DNA of 64,000 nt, taken from NCBI GenBank assembly GCA_963748385.1, contig CAVVIQ010000009.1, forward strand, positions 310,001 to 374,000. Reading direction: 5' to 3'. A model generated the notes under the pieces. It saw only the letters and a program-made list of their open reading frames with translations. It was not told where the DNA came from and searched no databases. The translations under genes were made by a program, and so were the position numbers. Positions 35,810-46,133 of the stretch are shown here, piece after piece. The DNA comes from Rhodoblastus sp963748385. GTDB taxonomy: Bacteria > Pseudomonadota > Alphaproteobacteria > Rhizobiales > Beijerinckiaceae. How positions within the stretch are numbered: the stretch's first letter is position 1; each line of letters starts with the position of its first letter.

Positions 35810-38467
35810 ATGAGCGGCGTCAACGAAATCCGGTCCACTTTCCTCGGTTATTTCGCCAGGAACGGCCATACGCTTGTCGAGTCCTCGTCGCTGGTGCCGC
35901 GCAACGACCCGACGCTCATGTTCACCAACGCCGGGATGGTGCCGTTCAAGAATGTCTTCACCGGCGCCGAGAAGCGCGACTACGTCCGCGCCGCCTCGTC
36001 CCAGAAATGCGTCCGCGCCGGCGGAAAACACAACGATCTCGACAATGTCGGCTATACCGCCCGGCATCACACTTTTTTCGAAATGCTCGGGAATTTCTCC
36101 TTCGGGGATTATTTCAAGGAGCAGGCGATCCATCTCGCCTGGACACTCATCGTCAAGGAATTCGGCCTGCCGAAGGACCGGCTCCTGGTCACCGTCTATC
36201 ACGACGACGACGAAGCTCATCGCCTGTGGAAGAAGATCGCCGGCTTTTCCGACGACCGCATCATCCGCATCGCGACAAGCGACAATTTCTGGTCGATGGG
36301 CGAGACCGGCCCCTGCGGCCCCTGCTCCGAGATCTTCTTCGACCAGGGCGAGGCCTTGCGCGGCGGGCCGCCCGGCAGCCCGGACGAAGACGGCGACCGG
36401 TTCCTGGAGTTCTGGAATCTGGTCTTCATGCAATATGAGCAGGTCGCGCCGGGCGAGCGCATTCCTCTGCCACGCCCCTCGATCGACACCGGCATGGGCC
36501 TGGAGCGCATCGCCGCCCTGATGCAGGGCGTCCATTCCAATTTCGACATCGACCTGTTCCGCGCCCTGATCCGCGCGGTCGCCGACGCCACGGGCGTCGA
36601 TTCCGACGGCCCGATGCAGGCGAGCCACCGCATCATCGCCGACCATCTGCGCGCCTCGGCCTTCCTGGTCGCGGACGGCGTCCTGCCGGCGAACGAAGGG
36701 CGCGGCTATGTCCTGCGCCGCATCATGCGCCGCGCCATGCGCCACGCCCAGATGCTCGGGGCCCGCGATCCGCTGATGTGGCGGCTCGTCCCGGCCCTGG
36801 TGCGCGAAATGGGCGCCGCTTATCCCGAACTCACCCGCGCCCAGGCGCTGATCGAGGAGACGCTGAAGCTCGAGGAAACCCGCTTCCGCACCACGCTCGC
36901 GCGCGGCCTCGCCATCCTCGACGAGGAATCCCGCGACCTGCGCGAGGGCCAGAATCTCTCGGGCGATGTCGCTTTCAAGCTCTACGACACCTACGGCTTC
37001 CCGCTCGACCTGACCCAGGAGGCGCTGCGCGCCCGGAAAATCGGCGTGGACAAGGACGTTTTCGACGCCGCCATGCAGCGCCAGCGCGCCGAAGCCCGCA
37101 AGGCCTGGGTCGGCTCCGGCGAAGCCGCGACCGAAGCCGTCTGGTTCTCGATCAAGGACAAGGTCGGCGCGACCGAATTCCTCGGCTATGAAACCGATGA
37201 ACGCCGAGGGCGTCGTCGTCGCCTTGCTGCGCGACGGCGTCGAGGTCGATTCGCTGAAAACCGGCGAAAGAGGTTTTCTGATCCTCAACCAGACGCCGTT
37301 TTACGCCGAATCAGGCGGCCAGGTCGGCGACACCGGCCTGCTCCACGCCGGCGAAACGCGGATTCGCGTCGAGAACACCGCCAAGAAGGTTGGCGAACTT
37401 TTCGTCCACGACGTCGTCGTCGAACAGGGCGAGGTCAGGAACGGCATGGCGCTCGAACTCGAGGTCGACCAGCGCGCGCCGCGCCGCGATCCGCGCCAAT
37501 CATTCGGCCACCCACCTGCTGCACGAGGCCTTGCGCGAAGTGCTCGGCGACCATGTCGCGCAAAAAGGCTCGCTTGTCGCGCCGGACCGGCTGCGCTTCG
37601 ATTTCGCCCATCCCAAGCCGGTCACCGATCAGGAACTCGCCGAGGTCGAGGAAATCGCCAATCGCGTGGTGCTGGAAAACGCCGCGGTGGCGACGCGCCT
37701 GATGGCCGTGGACGAGGCGATCGAATCCGGCGCGCGGGCGCTGTTCGGCGAAAAATACGGCGACGAGGTCCGCGTCGTCTCGATGGGAGCCGGCGTGCGC
37801 CGCCCCTTCTCGGTCGAATTGTGCGGCGGCGTCCATGTCGCGCGCACCGGCGACATCGGCCTGGTGTCGATCGTCGGCCGCAGCGCCGTCGCCGCCGGCG
37901 TCCAGCGCATCGAGGCCAAGACCGGCGCGGCGGCGCGCCGCCATCTCAACGCCGAGGCGCGCGTGCTGCACGATCTTTCGAGCCTGCTGCGCGCGCCGGC
38001 CGAGGACGCCGCCGAACGGCTCTCCGCCCTGCTCGAGGAACGCAAGAAGCTGGAGCGCGAACTGGCCGAGGCCCGCAGGAAACTCGCGATGGGAGGCGGC
38101 GCGCGCGGCCGAGCAGCCGGTGCGGGAAATCGCCGGGGTCAAACTGTTCTCGCGCGCCATATCGGGCGTCGAGATGAAAGACCTCAAAGCGCTGGCCGAC
38201 GAGGCGAAACAGTCGATCGGCTCAGGGATCGTCGCCATTGTCGGCGTCGGCGAAGACGGCCGCGCCGGCGTGGTGGTCGGGGTCACGCCCGACTTGACCA
38301 AGAAATTCAACGCCGTCGATTTCGTCCGCCTCGCCTCGGAAAAGCTCGGCGGCAAGGGCGGCGGCGGCCGGCCGGACATGGCACAGGCCGGCGGCCCTGA
38401 CGGCGCGGCGGCCGAAAAGGCGCTGGCGGCGATCGCCGAAATGCTGGAGACCCGCGCCGCGTCCTGA
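35810..38467 (+). CDS. alaS: Alanyl-tRNA synthetase, three frameshifts
   Basis: AlaS charges tRNA-Ala. All domains are present in order: the aminoacylation domain (MSGVNEIRSTFLGYFARNGH, SSLVPRNDPTLMFTNAGMVP, RHHTFFEMLGNFSFGDYF, DTGMGLERIAALMQG), the editing domain (NHSATHLLHEALREVLGDHV with the zinc-binding H-x3-H, and FSVELCGGVHVARTGDIG), and the C-terminal oligomerisation domain (GSGIVAIVGVGEDGRAGVVV). Frame breaks lie near 37193 (one extra G in GATGAACGCC), 37468 (one extra C in a CG run) and 38100 (alternating GC run). Corrected, the protein has about 885 residues, the usual size. An organism cannot lack this enzyme, so the breaks are taken as sequence errors. Confidence 0.95.
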
Positions 38468-38984
38468 ACCGCGTTTTTCGGCCGCCGCCAGACTGGATCT
38501 CCCGCAACAAGCGCCGGCGCGAAAAGCGCCGCCACCGCCCGATTCGCCCGGAATCGCTGGTCGCCGGGCCTGACCTCAAGCGTCCACGCAACAAACAGTT
38601 TCGCGCAAGTCGCCGCGCGCTTGCGCCGAATTCGCGATGCGCCAACCGGCTCTCAAATCCTTCAATTTCGATTTCGGCCTGAATCAAACACGGTCGGAAT
38701 GCGACTTTCGGCTGATTTGCCTGACCTCTCCAGGCTTCAGAACCGCTTTGGCCTCACGAAAATGTGACATTTCTACAACTCAGGCCAAATGAATGCGCTG
38801 AAATGGCGGAAACAGGGCAGGTGTGGCGCGCCGACGCTATCCGAGCGCTCGCCTGATCGATTAATGTGCAGTTCTCGGATCACCCGTGCCGACAATATCG
38901 CGGCTAACGCTGGATAGAAGGCGCGGGAACGAAGTGAGAAGCGTTTTTTTCGAAGTAGCAAAAGCCCTCGGGAGGGGTAATAGA
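38468..38984. other. Long leader/intergenic region before the outer-membrane protein gene
   Basis: This region of about 520 bp has no convincing gene. The right half is lower in GC, with stretches such as ATTAATGTGCAG and GCGTTTTTTTCGAAGTAGC, and probably contains the promoter of the next gene, which has a strong GGGAGGGG Shine-Dalgarno at 38971. No tRNA or other RNA signature was seen. Confidence 0.4.
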
Positions 38985-40056
38985 ATGAACACGAAATCCA
39001 AAGTCATCGGCGCCGCCGTGGGCGCTCTCAGCCTCTGCGGCCTGAGCACCGCTGCTTTCGCTTTCCCCCAGACTCCGCCGAGCGCCTTGGTCGGCCTCGA
39101 CCTCGCGACCCCGCTGCCGGAAGGCGTCTATTTCCTCGACATCGCCAGCGTCGGCGGTCTCCAGCTGAACGGCCCGGCCTTCAATCCGTATACGTATACC
39201 TACGGCACCGCCTACCCCTTCACGACCGCTTCGTCCTTCAACTGGAACATCCCGGCGATCGTCTGGCAGACCCCGTGGAGCCTCGGCGGCGTCCATCTGA
39301 GCTTCCTGTTCGCTCTGCCGGAAGCCGAAGTCGGCACCTACGCCACTCAAGAGTATGGCATGTACTCTCGCAGCCAGTTATGCCACCGGCACCTATCAGT
39401 ACGGCCTTTATACGCCGTACCTGCAGGCGACCTTCGCCTATGCTTTCGGCAACGGCATGTCGCTCAGCTACTCCCCCGGCGTCTATATCCCGATGAGCGG
39501 CACCGCCGGCTTCGATCCGCTGTTCAACCAGTGGTCGTTCAACCAGATGCTGGCGTTCGCCTACCACGTGAACGGCTGGAACCTCACCGCCAACGTTCAG
39601 TATAACATCGTCGGCAACACCCAGAACGGCTACCTTCCCTATGCCGGCATCACGGTCGACCAGGGCTGCGCGGCCACAGGCCTCGGCCTCGGCTTCAGCA
39701 GCTGCCAGACGCTGCTGACCGACACGGTCTCCTATAACATCGGCCTGACCAAGACGATGGGCAAGTGGGAAGTCGGTATCGTCGGCTACGGCTTCTCCGA
39801 TACCAGCAGCGGCCTCGTCAACCGGCTTTACGGCCTGCATGACGTCAGCAGCTTCCCGGTCTATGGCGGCAAGCAGTCCGCGTTCGCTCTCGGCGGCCTG
39901 GTCGGCTACAACTTCGGCCCGGTCATCACCCAGCTGATCATCGGCTCGGACATCACCGGCACGAACCTGCCGACCCGCGACACCCGCGGCACGCTGCATG
40001 TCATCATCCCGCTGTGGAACCCGGAGACCCCGAAGGTCGTCGCCGCCAAGTACTGA
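38985..40056 (+). CDS. Outer-membrane protein, transporter/MetA-pathway (phenol degradation) family, one frameshift
   Basis: A signal peptide (MNTKSKVIGAAVGALSLCGL followed by STAAFA) leads to a beta-barrel-like sequence rich in aromatic residues. Alternating strands include LQATFAYAFGNGMSLSYSPG, QMLAFAYHVNGWNLTANVQY and AFALGGLVGYNFGPVITQLI. It ends GTLHVIIPLWN. This is the pattern of PF13557-like outer-membrane proteins found in many proteobacteria. The frame shifts near 39350, where EYGMYSRSQL in one frame passes to LAASYATGTYQYGLYTPYLQ in the next. About 356 residues after correction. A strong RBS and a strong terminator suggest high expression. Its substrate is unknown. Confidence 0.75.
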
Positions 40057-40098
40057 TCTCTCGATCGGTCAGGCCGGCTCATCGGCCCAGCAACAAAG

Positions 40099-40129
40099 CC
40101 GACGATGGTTCGCCATCGTCGGTTTTTTT
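40099..40129 (+). terminator. Rho-independent terminator
   Basis: The 10-bp stem CCGACGATGG / CCATCGTCGG is closed by a TTCG tetraloop and followed by TTTTTTTA. It lies 42 bases after the outer-membrane protein stop. Confidence 0.95.
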
Positions 40130-40688
40130 ATTGCCTGAAATCAGCAGCCTGGAGAAACGGCCCCGGTTCGCCGCGCGCAATGACGCTTCGCGACCGGACC
40201 GAGCGCGTCGCCCGGTTCATGGACAGGCTGGCCTCACCGGCCAAAGCGAAGCTCCGCACGCCGACCCGCTGTCCCGCTCCTTCCTTGCCGTCACGCCGGC
40301 TCGAAGAAGCGAAAGGCGCGATGATCGTGCTCGATTTCGTCCCGACGCATCCAGCTTCGTCGCCACGACGGCAGACGCATTTGGGCGAGCCGCGAGCCCG
40401 GATGCAATGGTCAGGCGATTCGGCCGGACAACGCCAGGTCTGGCGGCGGCGCCGTCACGCAACGCTCGCCGCACGCCTGGCGCAAGCTTAGAGCGTTTCC
40501 CACCCGTCTTGACGCATTTTGCCGAGGGGGATTTCGCCTCGGCGCCGGGAGCGTGGCGCAAGTCGCGTCGCGGACACGGCTAAGCCGCGACGCCGCGGCC
40601 GGGGCGGAAAAGCCCCCGGCCCCGGGCTACCTTGGCTTCGAGGTTTGTGAAATCGGCGCCGAAGCTTTGCCGCGCTGACGGCGCGACG
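40130..40688. other. Gap with no supported gene
   Basis: Open frames here on both strands are Arg/Pro/Ala-rich and lack recognisable motifs, RBS or homology. An inverted stretch near 40520-40555 (CGAGGGGGATTTCGCCTCGG) could fold. I see nothing else. Confidence 0.4.
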
Positions 40689-41873
40689 TCATTTCTCCCC
40701 GGCCGCAGGCGCCGTTTCGGTTCTCAGCGCCGGCGCGTCGGCCTTGGCGGGCGCCCCTTCCAGGGACTTCAATTCGGCGACCGCCCCGAAATATTCGAAA
40801 TAATTCTTCGGGCAGATCTCCGCAGCCCTGGCGAGTTCAGCCTTCGCCCCTTCATCGGCCTTTTTCGCCATCAACCCGGCCCCGACATAAAAACGCGCCT
40901 CGCATTGCTGGTCGGGCGTCCCGGCCGCGGCGAGGACCTTGTCCGCGCCGATTTCTCCCAGATCGAATTGAACCACCGGCCAGGGCCACGCATTCCGGGA
41001 AAATCTGGCCGAATTTTTCTCGAGTTCAGCCTTGCCTTCGTCGGCGCCGGTCGCCAGGAAAAGCCAGAGCGCGGTATAAATATTCGAGGGGTCGCTCCTG
41101 GCGCTCTGCCGGAGCGCTTCGACCGCCTTGGCCTTGTCGCCCTTGAGGAAAGCGGCGACGCCGAGGTTGAGCAGGGCGAAGGGATCATTCGGCGTGATTT
41201 TCAGCGCCTGATCGAAATCCGCCATGGCCCGGTCGGGATTGTCCTTGCCGAGCCAGACGCCGCCGCGTTGGATATGGGCGCGCGCGGACGCGGCGTCCTG
41301 TGCGACCAGCCGGTCGTAATCCGCCAGCGCCTTGTCCATCTCGCCCCTGGCGAAGAGCAGATCGCCGCGATCGGAGAAAATCGCCGCGTTGTTTGCGCCG
41401 AATTCGATCGCCTTGTCGAAGTCCGCCAGGGCCTTGTCGCTTTGCCCGCCGCCCTTTTCGATCATGCCGCGGGTTTGAAAGGCGACGGCGTTCCTGCCGT
41501 CGAGCTCGATCGCCTTGTTGCAATCGGCGAGGGCCTTGTCGGCGCTCTTCAGTTCAAACAGGGCGAAACAGCGATTGGAGTAGGCCCAGGCGATCTGGGC
41601 GCCCTTCCATTTGCCGGAATCGATGAGCCTGGAGCAAGCCTCGGCGCGCGTTTGCGGGGCGATCCCGCCGCCGTGATTCGCGCAGGCCTCGGCCTCCGCC
41701 GACTGTTTTTTCGGGGCCGGCGCGGCGCCGGGCGTGGGAACCACGCGGATGGCGGATGGATCGACCATTTGCTCTGTTTGAGGGGCCGCCCCCGGCGCGG
41801 GCGCCTGAGCGAGGGCGGCGCCACTCAAAACGACGGCGCTCGCGGACGCCAGCAGACGGACCGGAATTTTCAT
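40689..41873 (-). CDS. Exported TPR-repeat protein
   Basis: The 394-residue protein starts at ATG 41873, behind GGGGGAGGAG, with a signal peptide (MKIPVRLLASASAVVLSGAA followed by LAQAPAP). A Pro/Ala linker leads to TPR repeats: QIAWAYSNRCFALFELKSAD, KALADCNKAIELDGRNAVAF, SDKALADFDKAIEFGANNAA, DKALADYDRLVAQDAASARA and DRAMADFDQALKITPNDPFA. The repeats suggest a periplasmic protein-interaction scaffold. The C-terminal part is helical, with Cys residues (PDQQCEARFY, AAEICPKNYF). It is divergent from the SixA-like phosphatase. No specific function can be assigned. Confidence 0.75.
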   Translation of the reverse strand: MKIPVRLLASASAVVLSGAALAQAPAPGAAPQTEQMVDPSAIRVVPTPGAAPAPKKQSAEAEACANHGGGIAPQTRAEACSRLIDSGKWKGAQIAWAYSNRCFALFELKSADKALADCNKAIELDGRNAVAFQTRGMIEKGGGQSDKALADFDKAIEFGANNAAIFSDRGDLLFARGEMDKALADYDRLVAQDAASARAHIQRGGVWLGKDNPDRAMADFDQALKITPNDPFALLNLGVAAFLKGDKAKAVEALRQSARSDPSNIYTALWLFLATGADEGKAELEKNSARFSRNAWPWPVVQFDLGEIGADKVLAAAGTPDQQCEARFYVGAGLMAKKADEGAKAELARAAEICPKNYFEYFGAVAELKSLEGAPAKADAPALRTETAPAAGEK

Positions 41874-42012
41874 TTCTCCTCCCCCAGGGAACCGAAAAAC
41901 TTTTTCTTCGACAGCGATGAGCGTTAACCGATCGCAGCCACGAGAAAAAGCCCAAATTTGGCGGGGACCCGCTCCAATCGGCCTATTGCCAGAAAGCCGC
42001 CAAACAGTGCAA

Positions 42013-42519
42013 ATGCGACCCATGCGCCGTCTCATTCTTTTCCGCCACGCCGAAGCCGTTCACTCCGCCCGCTATCGCGACCATGAAAGGCCGCTGACCG
42101 AGACTGGCCGCAAGGACGCCGCCCACGCCGGCCGGCGGCTCGCCGAACCGGCCTTGCCGATCGACCTGGTCCTGGTTTCCGACTCGCTGCGGACCCGCGA
42201 GACCTGGGACCACGCCCGCAACGCGCTGAACGAGGCGCCCGACACGCGTTTCGAACGCAAGATTTACGAGGCGGAGCGCCACGACCTGATGGAAATGGTC
42301 CGCGAACAGCCGGACTCGGTCAAAACCTTGATCCTGGTCGGCCATAATCCTTCGCTGGCGGATTTCGCGATCCATTTCGCCGGCCGCGGCGAGCACGAGG
42401 CGCTCAAGCGGCTGGCCAAGGGTTTTCCAACCAGCGCCATCGCCTTGTTCGAAATCGAGGGCGGCGATTGGCGCAAATTGCGCTGGGGCGACGGCAGGCT
42501 TGTCGCCCTTTGGGCCTGA
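42013..42519 (+). CDS. SixA-like histidine phosphatase
   Basis: The protein of about 168 residues belongs to the phosphoglycerate-mutase-like histidine phosphatase family. The phosphohistidine motif is LILFRHAEAVHS, followed by RPLTETGRKDAAHAGRRLAE and the second catalytic His in TLILVGHNPSLADFAIHFAG. The short form resembles SixA, which dephosphorylates histidine phosphotransfer domains. Alternatively it may act on small phosphoesters. Start ATG 42013 or 42022. Confidence 0.8.
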   Translation: MRPMRRLILFRHAEAVHSARYRDHERPLTETGRKDAAHAGRRLAEPALPIDLVLVSDSLRTRETWDHARNALNEAPDTRFERKIYEAERHDLMEMVREQPDSVKTLILVGHNPSLADFAIHFAGRGEHEALKRLAKGFPTSAIALFEIEGGDWRKLRWGDGRLVALWA

Positions 42520-42534
42520 AGACCGCGAGACCCC

Positions 42535-42604
42535 CATACCTGATGATATGCTTTAGGTAAATTATCATGGTAAATCATTTCATTATCATAATTATTTCGT
42601 TGAA
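42535..42604. promoter_or_regulatory. AT-rich island with repeated TTATCAT motifs
   Basis: Within a GC-rich region, about 70 bases are strongly AT-rich. They contain AATTATCATGG and CATTATCATAATT about 20 bases apart, plus ATGATA in the opposite orientation near 42542. The layout suggests a binding site for a regulator or an UP-element/promoter serving the downstream ycjX operon. No known motif can be named. Confidence 0.35.
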
Positions 42605-42772
42605 CGACTGAAAGGTGTGGCGCAAGGCCGGCCTTTGGTCGAACCATCTGCGCCGACACAATTCTGCTTCGCCGGCGCGCTCCCGCGATGAAATCGGCGC
42701 CGACCGCCTGTTCTTTCGCCCATTCCGTCCTAAATTCGGCAAGGGTTCAGCTCGAACCCCCCGGAGCGCGCC

Positions 42773-44260
42773 TTGTCCGTCCTGACCGATCTTTTCAGCG
42801 AAATCCGCAACGGCGGCGCCAATGTCGCGGAGCTGATGTCGCGCGGGCGCGGACTTCGCCTCGGAGTCACCGGCTTGTCGCGGGCCGGCAAGACGGTTTT
42901 CATCACCGCCCTCGCCCAGCAGCTCGCCAATCTGGCGCATGCCGGCGCCGAAGGCCGCAGGAACCCCCTGCCGGTTTTCCGCGTCGCCGCCGAACGCCGG
43001 GTGATATCGGGCCGGCTGGAGCCGCAGCCGGACGACGCCGTGGCGCGCTTCGCGTTCGAGGATCATGTCGCCGCCCTGGCCGGACCGGACCGCCAGTGGC
43101 CGCAATCGACCCGTCAGATCTCGGAGCTGCGGCTGCGGCTCGATTTCGACCGGCGGACCGGCCTGCGTCCCGGCCCCTCGTCCTTCATCATCGACATCGT
43201 CGATTATCCCGGCGAATGGCTGCTCGACCTGCCCCTGCTGGAAAAATCCTATGCCGAATGGTCGCGCGAGACATTCGAAAGCAGCGCGGTTGCGGCCCGC
43301 GCGCCGCTGGCGGCCGAATGGCGCGGCTTTTCGGCCGGGCTCGACGCGAACGCCCCGGAGGACGAGGCGGTCGCGCGGCGGGCGGCCGCACTTTTCACGT
43401 CCTATCTGCGCGCGTCCCGCGCCGAACGCTACGCCCTCTCCACCCTGCCGCCGGGCCGTTTCCTGATGCCGGGCGACCTCGAAGGCTCCCCGGCCCTGAC
43501 CTTCGCGCCGCTGCCGCCGGCCGAGGGCGGCAACGCCCCCAGGGGCTCGCTGGCCGCGATGATGGAGCGCCGCTACGAAGCCTATAAAAGTCATGTCGTG
43601 AAACCCTTCTTCCGCGACCATTTCGCGCGGCTCGACCGGCAGATCGTGCTGGTGGACGCCCTTTCCGCGCTCAATTCCGGACCAGCGGCCTTGCGCGACC
43701 TGCAGCATGCCCTCGACGAGGTGCTGGCGGCCTTCCGGATCGGGCGCGGCAATGCGCTGAACCGGCTGTTCCGCCCGAAAATCGACCGGATTCTGGTGGC
43801 GGCGACCAAGGCGGATCATCTGCATCACCTCAGCCACGACCGGCTGGAGGCGATCCTGCGGCAATTGACCGCGCGCGCCATTTCCCGCGCCGATTTTTCC
43901 GGGGCCAAGGTGGACGTGGTCGCGCTCGCCGCGATCCGGGCGACCCGCGAGGCCGCGGTGCGGCGCGGGCGCGAAACGCTCGACGCCATCGTCGGGACGC
44001 CGCTCGAGGGCGAAAAGCTCGACGACCGGATTTTCGACGGCGAGACGGAAGCGGCGATTTTTCCCGGCGAATTGCCGGCCGATCCCGAAAAAGCCTTTCG
44101 CGGCGACGGCCTCGCCCTGCCGGAGGGCGAGGCCGATTACCGCTTCCTGCGCTTCCGCCCGCCGCTTCCCACTTTCGGGACGGACGGCAAGCCGCTGCCT
44201 GCGCCCCATATCAGGCTTGACCGCGCCTGCCAGTTCCTGTTCGGAGACCGTCTGTCATGA
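42773..44260 (+). CDS. YcjX family nucleotide-binding protein
   Basis: The 495-residue YcjX/DUF463 protein has its P-loop in RLGVTGLSRAGKTVFITALA and a Walker-B-like FIIDIVDYPGEWLLDLPLLE. Further signatures are SYAEWSRETFESSA, MMERRYEAYKSHVVKPFFRD, DRQIVLVDALSALNSGPAAL and ILVAATKADHLHHLSHDRLE. Members bind GTP/ATP and are linked to stress responses, but the mechanism is unknown. The start is TTG 42773 with GGAG seven bases upstream. The stop overlaps the next gene (ATGA), which encodes its usual partner YcjF. Confidence 0.88.
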   Translation: MSVLTDLFSEIRNGGANVAELMSRGRGLRLGVTGLSRAGKTVFITALAQQLANLAHAGAEGRRNPLPVFRVAAERRVISGRLEPQPDDAVARFAFEDHVAALAGPDRQWPQSTRQISELRLRLDFDRRTGLRPGPSSFIIDIVDYPGEWLLDLPLLEKSYAEWSRETFESSAVAARAPLAAEWRGFSAGLDANAPEDEAVARRAAALFTSYLRASRAERYALSTLPPGRFLMPGDLEGSPALTFAPLPPAEGGNAPRGSLAAMMERRYEAYKSHVVKPFFRDHFARLDRQIVLVDALSALNSGPAALRDLQHALDEVLAAFRIGRGNALNRLFRPKIDRILVAATKADHLHHLSHDRLEAILRQLTARAISRADFSGAKVDVVALAAIRATREAAVRRGRETLDAIVGTPLEGEKLDDRIFDGETEAAIFPGELPADPEKAFRGDGLALPEGEADYRFLRFRPPLPTFGTDGKPLPAPHIRLDRACQFLFGDRLS

Positions 44261-45303
44261 CCGACGCGCCCAGACCGCGCCCGCGCGCCTTCCGCCTCGA
44301 CGAGCTTGCGACCGGCGGGCATGATTTCGCGCTGGAGGAGCGCCCCGACGCCTATGAGGCGGAAACCGCGCTGCTGCTCGGCGATCCGGACGAGCAGGCG
44401 GCGGAGGACGCGCAGGCCGTCGGCTTTCTGCGGCGCGCCTCCTTGGGCTGGGGCGGGCTGCTGGCCTCCTCGCTCGGCGGGCTGATCGTCTTTTCCTTGG
44501 GGCTCTGGCTCGACCAGCTGATCGAGTCCCTGTTCGCGCGCTCGGCGGCGCTGGGCTATATCGGCCTCGGCCTCGCAGGCCTCGCCCTGCTGGCGCTTGT
44601 CGCGCTGATCGGCCGTGAGGCGCGCGTGATTTTCCGTCAGCGCCGCGTCGCCTTGCTCCACAAGGCGCTGGCGCTCGCCCATGCGACCGACGACCGCGAT
44701 CTGGCGCGGGCGAAGATCGGCGAACTCGCCGCGATCTACCAGGCCAGGCCGGCCACGGCGGCGGCCCGCGCCCATCTCGAGGATCTGCGCCGCGAGATCG
44801 TGGACGGGCGCGACCTGGTCGAAATCGCCGAGCGCGAACTGATGCCGCCGCTCGACGCCGCCGCCCGACAGGAAGTCGCGACGGCGGCCAAGAGGGTGTC
44901 GCTGGTGGCGGCGATCAGCCCGCGCGCCTCGATCGACCTGATCGTCGTCGCCAGCCAGGCCTTGCGCCTGATCCGCCGCATTTCGGAAATCTATGGCGGG
45001 CGCCCCGGCCTGCTCGGGGCGTGGCGGCTGGCGCGGGCGGTCGGCTCGCATCTCGCCATCACCGGCGGCATGGCGCTGACCGACGGGCTGGCGCAGCAGA
45101 TCATCGGGCACGGCCTTGCGGCCAAAATCTCGGCGCGGCTGGGCGAGGGCGTGGTCAACGGAACCCTGACGGCGCGGATCGGCGTTTCCGCGATCTCCGT
45201 CTGCCGCCCCATGCCCTTTTTCGCCGAAAAGCCGCCGTCTCTCGGCGACGTCGCGCCGTTCCTGTTCAGCGATTCTTCGAAAAACGAAAAGCCTCAGCCC
45301 TGA
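44257..45303 (+). CDS. YcjF/TIGR01620 family inner-membrane protein
   Basis: The 348-residue protein has an acidic/basic N-terminus (PRAFRLDELATGGHDFALEE) and two adjacent membrane helices (GGLLASSLGGLIVFSLGLW and LGYIGLGLAGLALLALVALI). A C-terminal DUF697-like domain follows (DLIVVASQALRLIRRISEIY, RLGEGVVNGTLTARIGVSAI). It overlaps ycjX by four bases, so the two are co-translated. The 3' end overlaps the convergent ferredoxin gene by ten bases. Function is unknown; YcjX-YcjF may form a membrane-associated NTPase pair. Confidence 0.85.
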   Translation: MTDAPRPRPRAFRLDELATGGHDFALEERPDAYEAETALLLGDPDEQAAEDAQAVGFLRRASLGWGGLLASSLGGLIVFSLGLWLDQLIESLFARSAALGYIGLGLAGLALLALVALIGREARVIFRQRRVALLHKALALAHATDDRDLARAKIGELAAIYQARPATAAARAHLEDLRREIVDGRDLVEIAERELMPPLDAAARQEVATAAKRVSLVAAISPRASIDLIVVASQALRLIRRISEIYGGRPGLLGAWRLARAVGSHLAITGGMALTDGLAQQIIGHGLAAKISARLGEGVVNGTLTARIGVSAISVCRPMPFFAEKPPSLGDVAPFLFSDSSKNEKPQP

Positions 45304-45614
45304 CGGGCGGGGGTTTCGACCACGACGCCATCGAGTTCCGGCGTCAGGCTGATCTGGCAGGACAGGCGGGAGGTCGGGCGCGGATCGATGGCGAAATCGA
45401 GCATGTCCGATTCCATCGGGCTCATCTTGGGCAATTTTTCCGCCCATTCCGGCGCGACATAGACATGGCAGGTGGCGCAGGCGCAGGCGCCGCCGCATTC
45501 GCCGACGATCTCGTCAATGCCGTTCTTGACCGCGACCTCCATCACCGTCATGCCCGGCTGGGCTTCGATTTCGCGCCTCTCGCCGGCGGTACTGACAAAA
45601 ATGACCTTGACCAT
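45294..45614 (-). CDS. 2Fe-2S ferredoxin, adrenodoxin type
   Basis: The 106-residue ferredoxin has the cluster-binding pattern C-x5-C-x2-C in VGECGGACACATCHVYVAPE and the fourth Cys in RLSCQISLTPELDGVVV. The WAEKLPKMSPMESDMLDFA segment is typical of the vertebrate/[Fe-S]-assembly-type ferredoxins that serve P450s or Fe-S biogenesis. No redox partner is adjacent. The gene is convergent with ycjF and lies downstream of the DUF3572 gene on the same strand. Confidence 0.93.
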   Translation of the reverse strand: MVKVIFVSTAGERREIEAQPGMTVMEVAVKNGIDEIVGECGGACACATCHVYVAPEWAEKLPKMSPMESDMLDFAIDPRPTSRLSCQISLTPELDGVVVETPARQG

Positions 45615-45696
45615 GCAGCATTTCCCTCAATCTGGCGCGGGCGGCGCCGGTTGCGTCCTTCTAATCGGGAATTAGCGGCTTCGCCACCGCCGCGGC

Positions 45697-46002
45697 TCAA
45701 AAATCGCCAGTACAGGATTCGGGATTGAGGGCGCGATGCGCGGCGGCGACCGTCTCCGGCGCTTTCCCGGCGGCGGCGGCGAAAGCCGTCAGGGTTTTTT
45801 CGTGGCCGGCGACGAAGGCGAGGACGCCGGCGAGAAAGCCGGGCTGCGCCGCCGCCGCGCGCAGCGAGGCGATCTCGATCCCGGTCAAGGCGAGAAAACG
45901 CGACAACAGCTCGGGATCGCCGGCGAGGAAGCCGAGCGCCGCGATGGCGAGCGACTCGGCCTCATGGCGAGAAACGGAGCCTGGCGTGGCGCGCACGGTC
46001 AC
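45697..46002 (-). CDS. DUF3572 family protein
   Basis: The 101-residue helical protein contains EAESLAIAALGFLAGDPELL, SRFLALTGIEIASLRAAAAQ and PGFLAGVLAFVAGHEKTLTA, matching DUF3572. It is divergent from divK, an arrangement seen in many Hyphomicrobiales, where this small protein may influence cell-cycle signalling; no function is established. Near the C-terminus it has AAHRALNPESC. Confidence 0.82.
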   Translation of the reverse strand: MTVRATPGSVSRHEAESLAIAALGFLAGDPELLSRFLALTGIEIASLRAAAAQPGFLAGVLAFVAGHEKTLTAFAAAAGKAPETVAAAHRALNPESCTGDF

Positions 46003-46133
46003 GGAAAAGCAGCCAATCGTTAAATTCCTTGGCCAGTGTCGATCCGAATTTCTGTTTCGTCAATTTCTGTCGCATAATTTCCGTTGCGATCGGCCGCGTG
46101 AAAACGGCGGCCCGACGGTTTGGGCGGTGCGCG

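Noticed and set aside
35810..38467. alaS as a pseudogene or split gene
   Set aside because: All domains are conserved in order and the enzyme is essential; single-base shifts fit sequence errors.
38468..38984. Possible tRNA or small RNA in the long gap
   Set aside because: No T-loop consensus or cloverleaf arms were found; only promoter-like AT-rich pieces.
40105..40583. Frames after the outer-membrane protein terminator
   Set aside because: Composition is that of random GC-rich DNA and no motif or start signal supports them.
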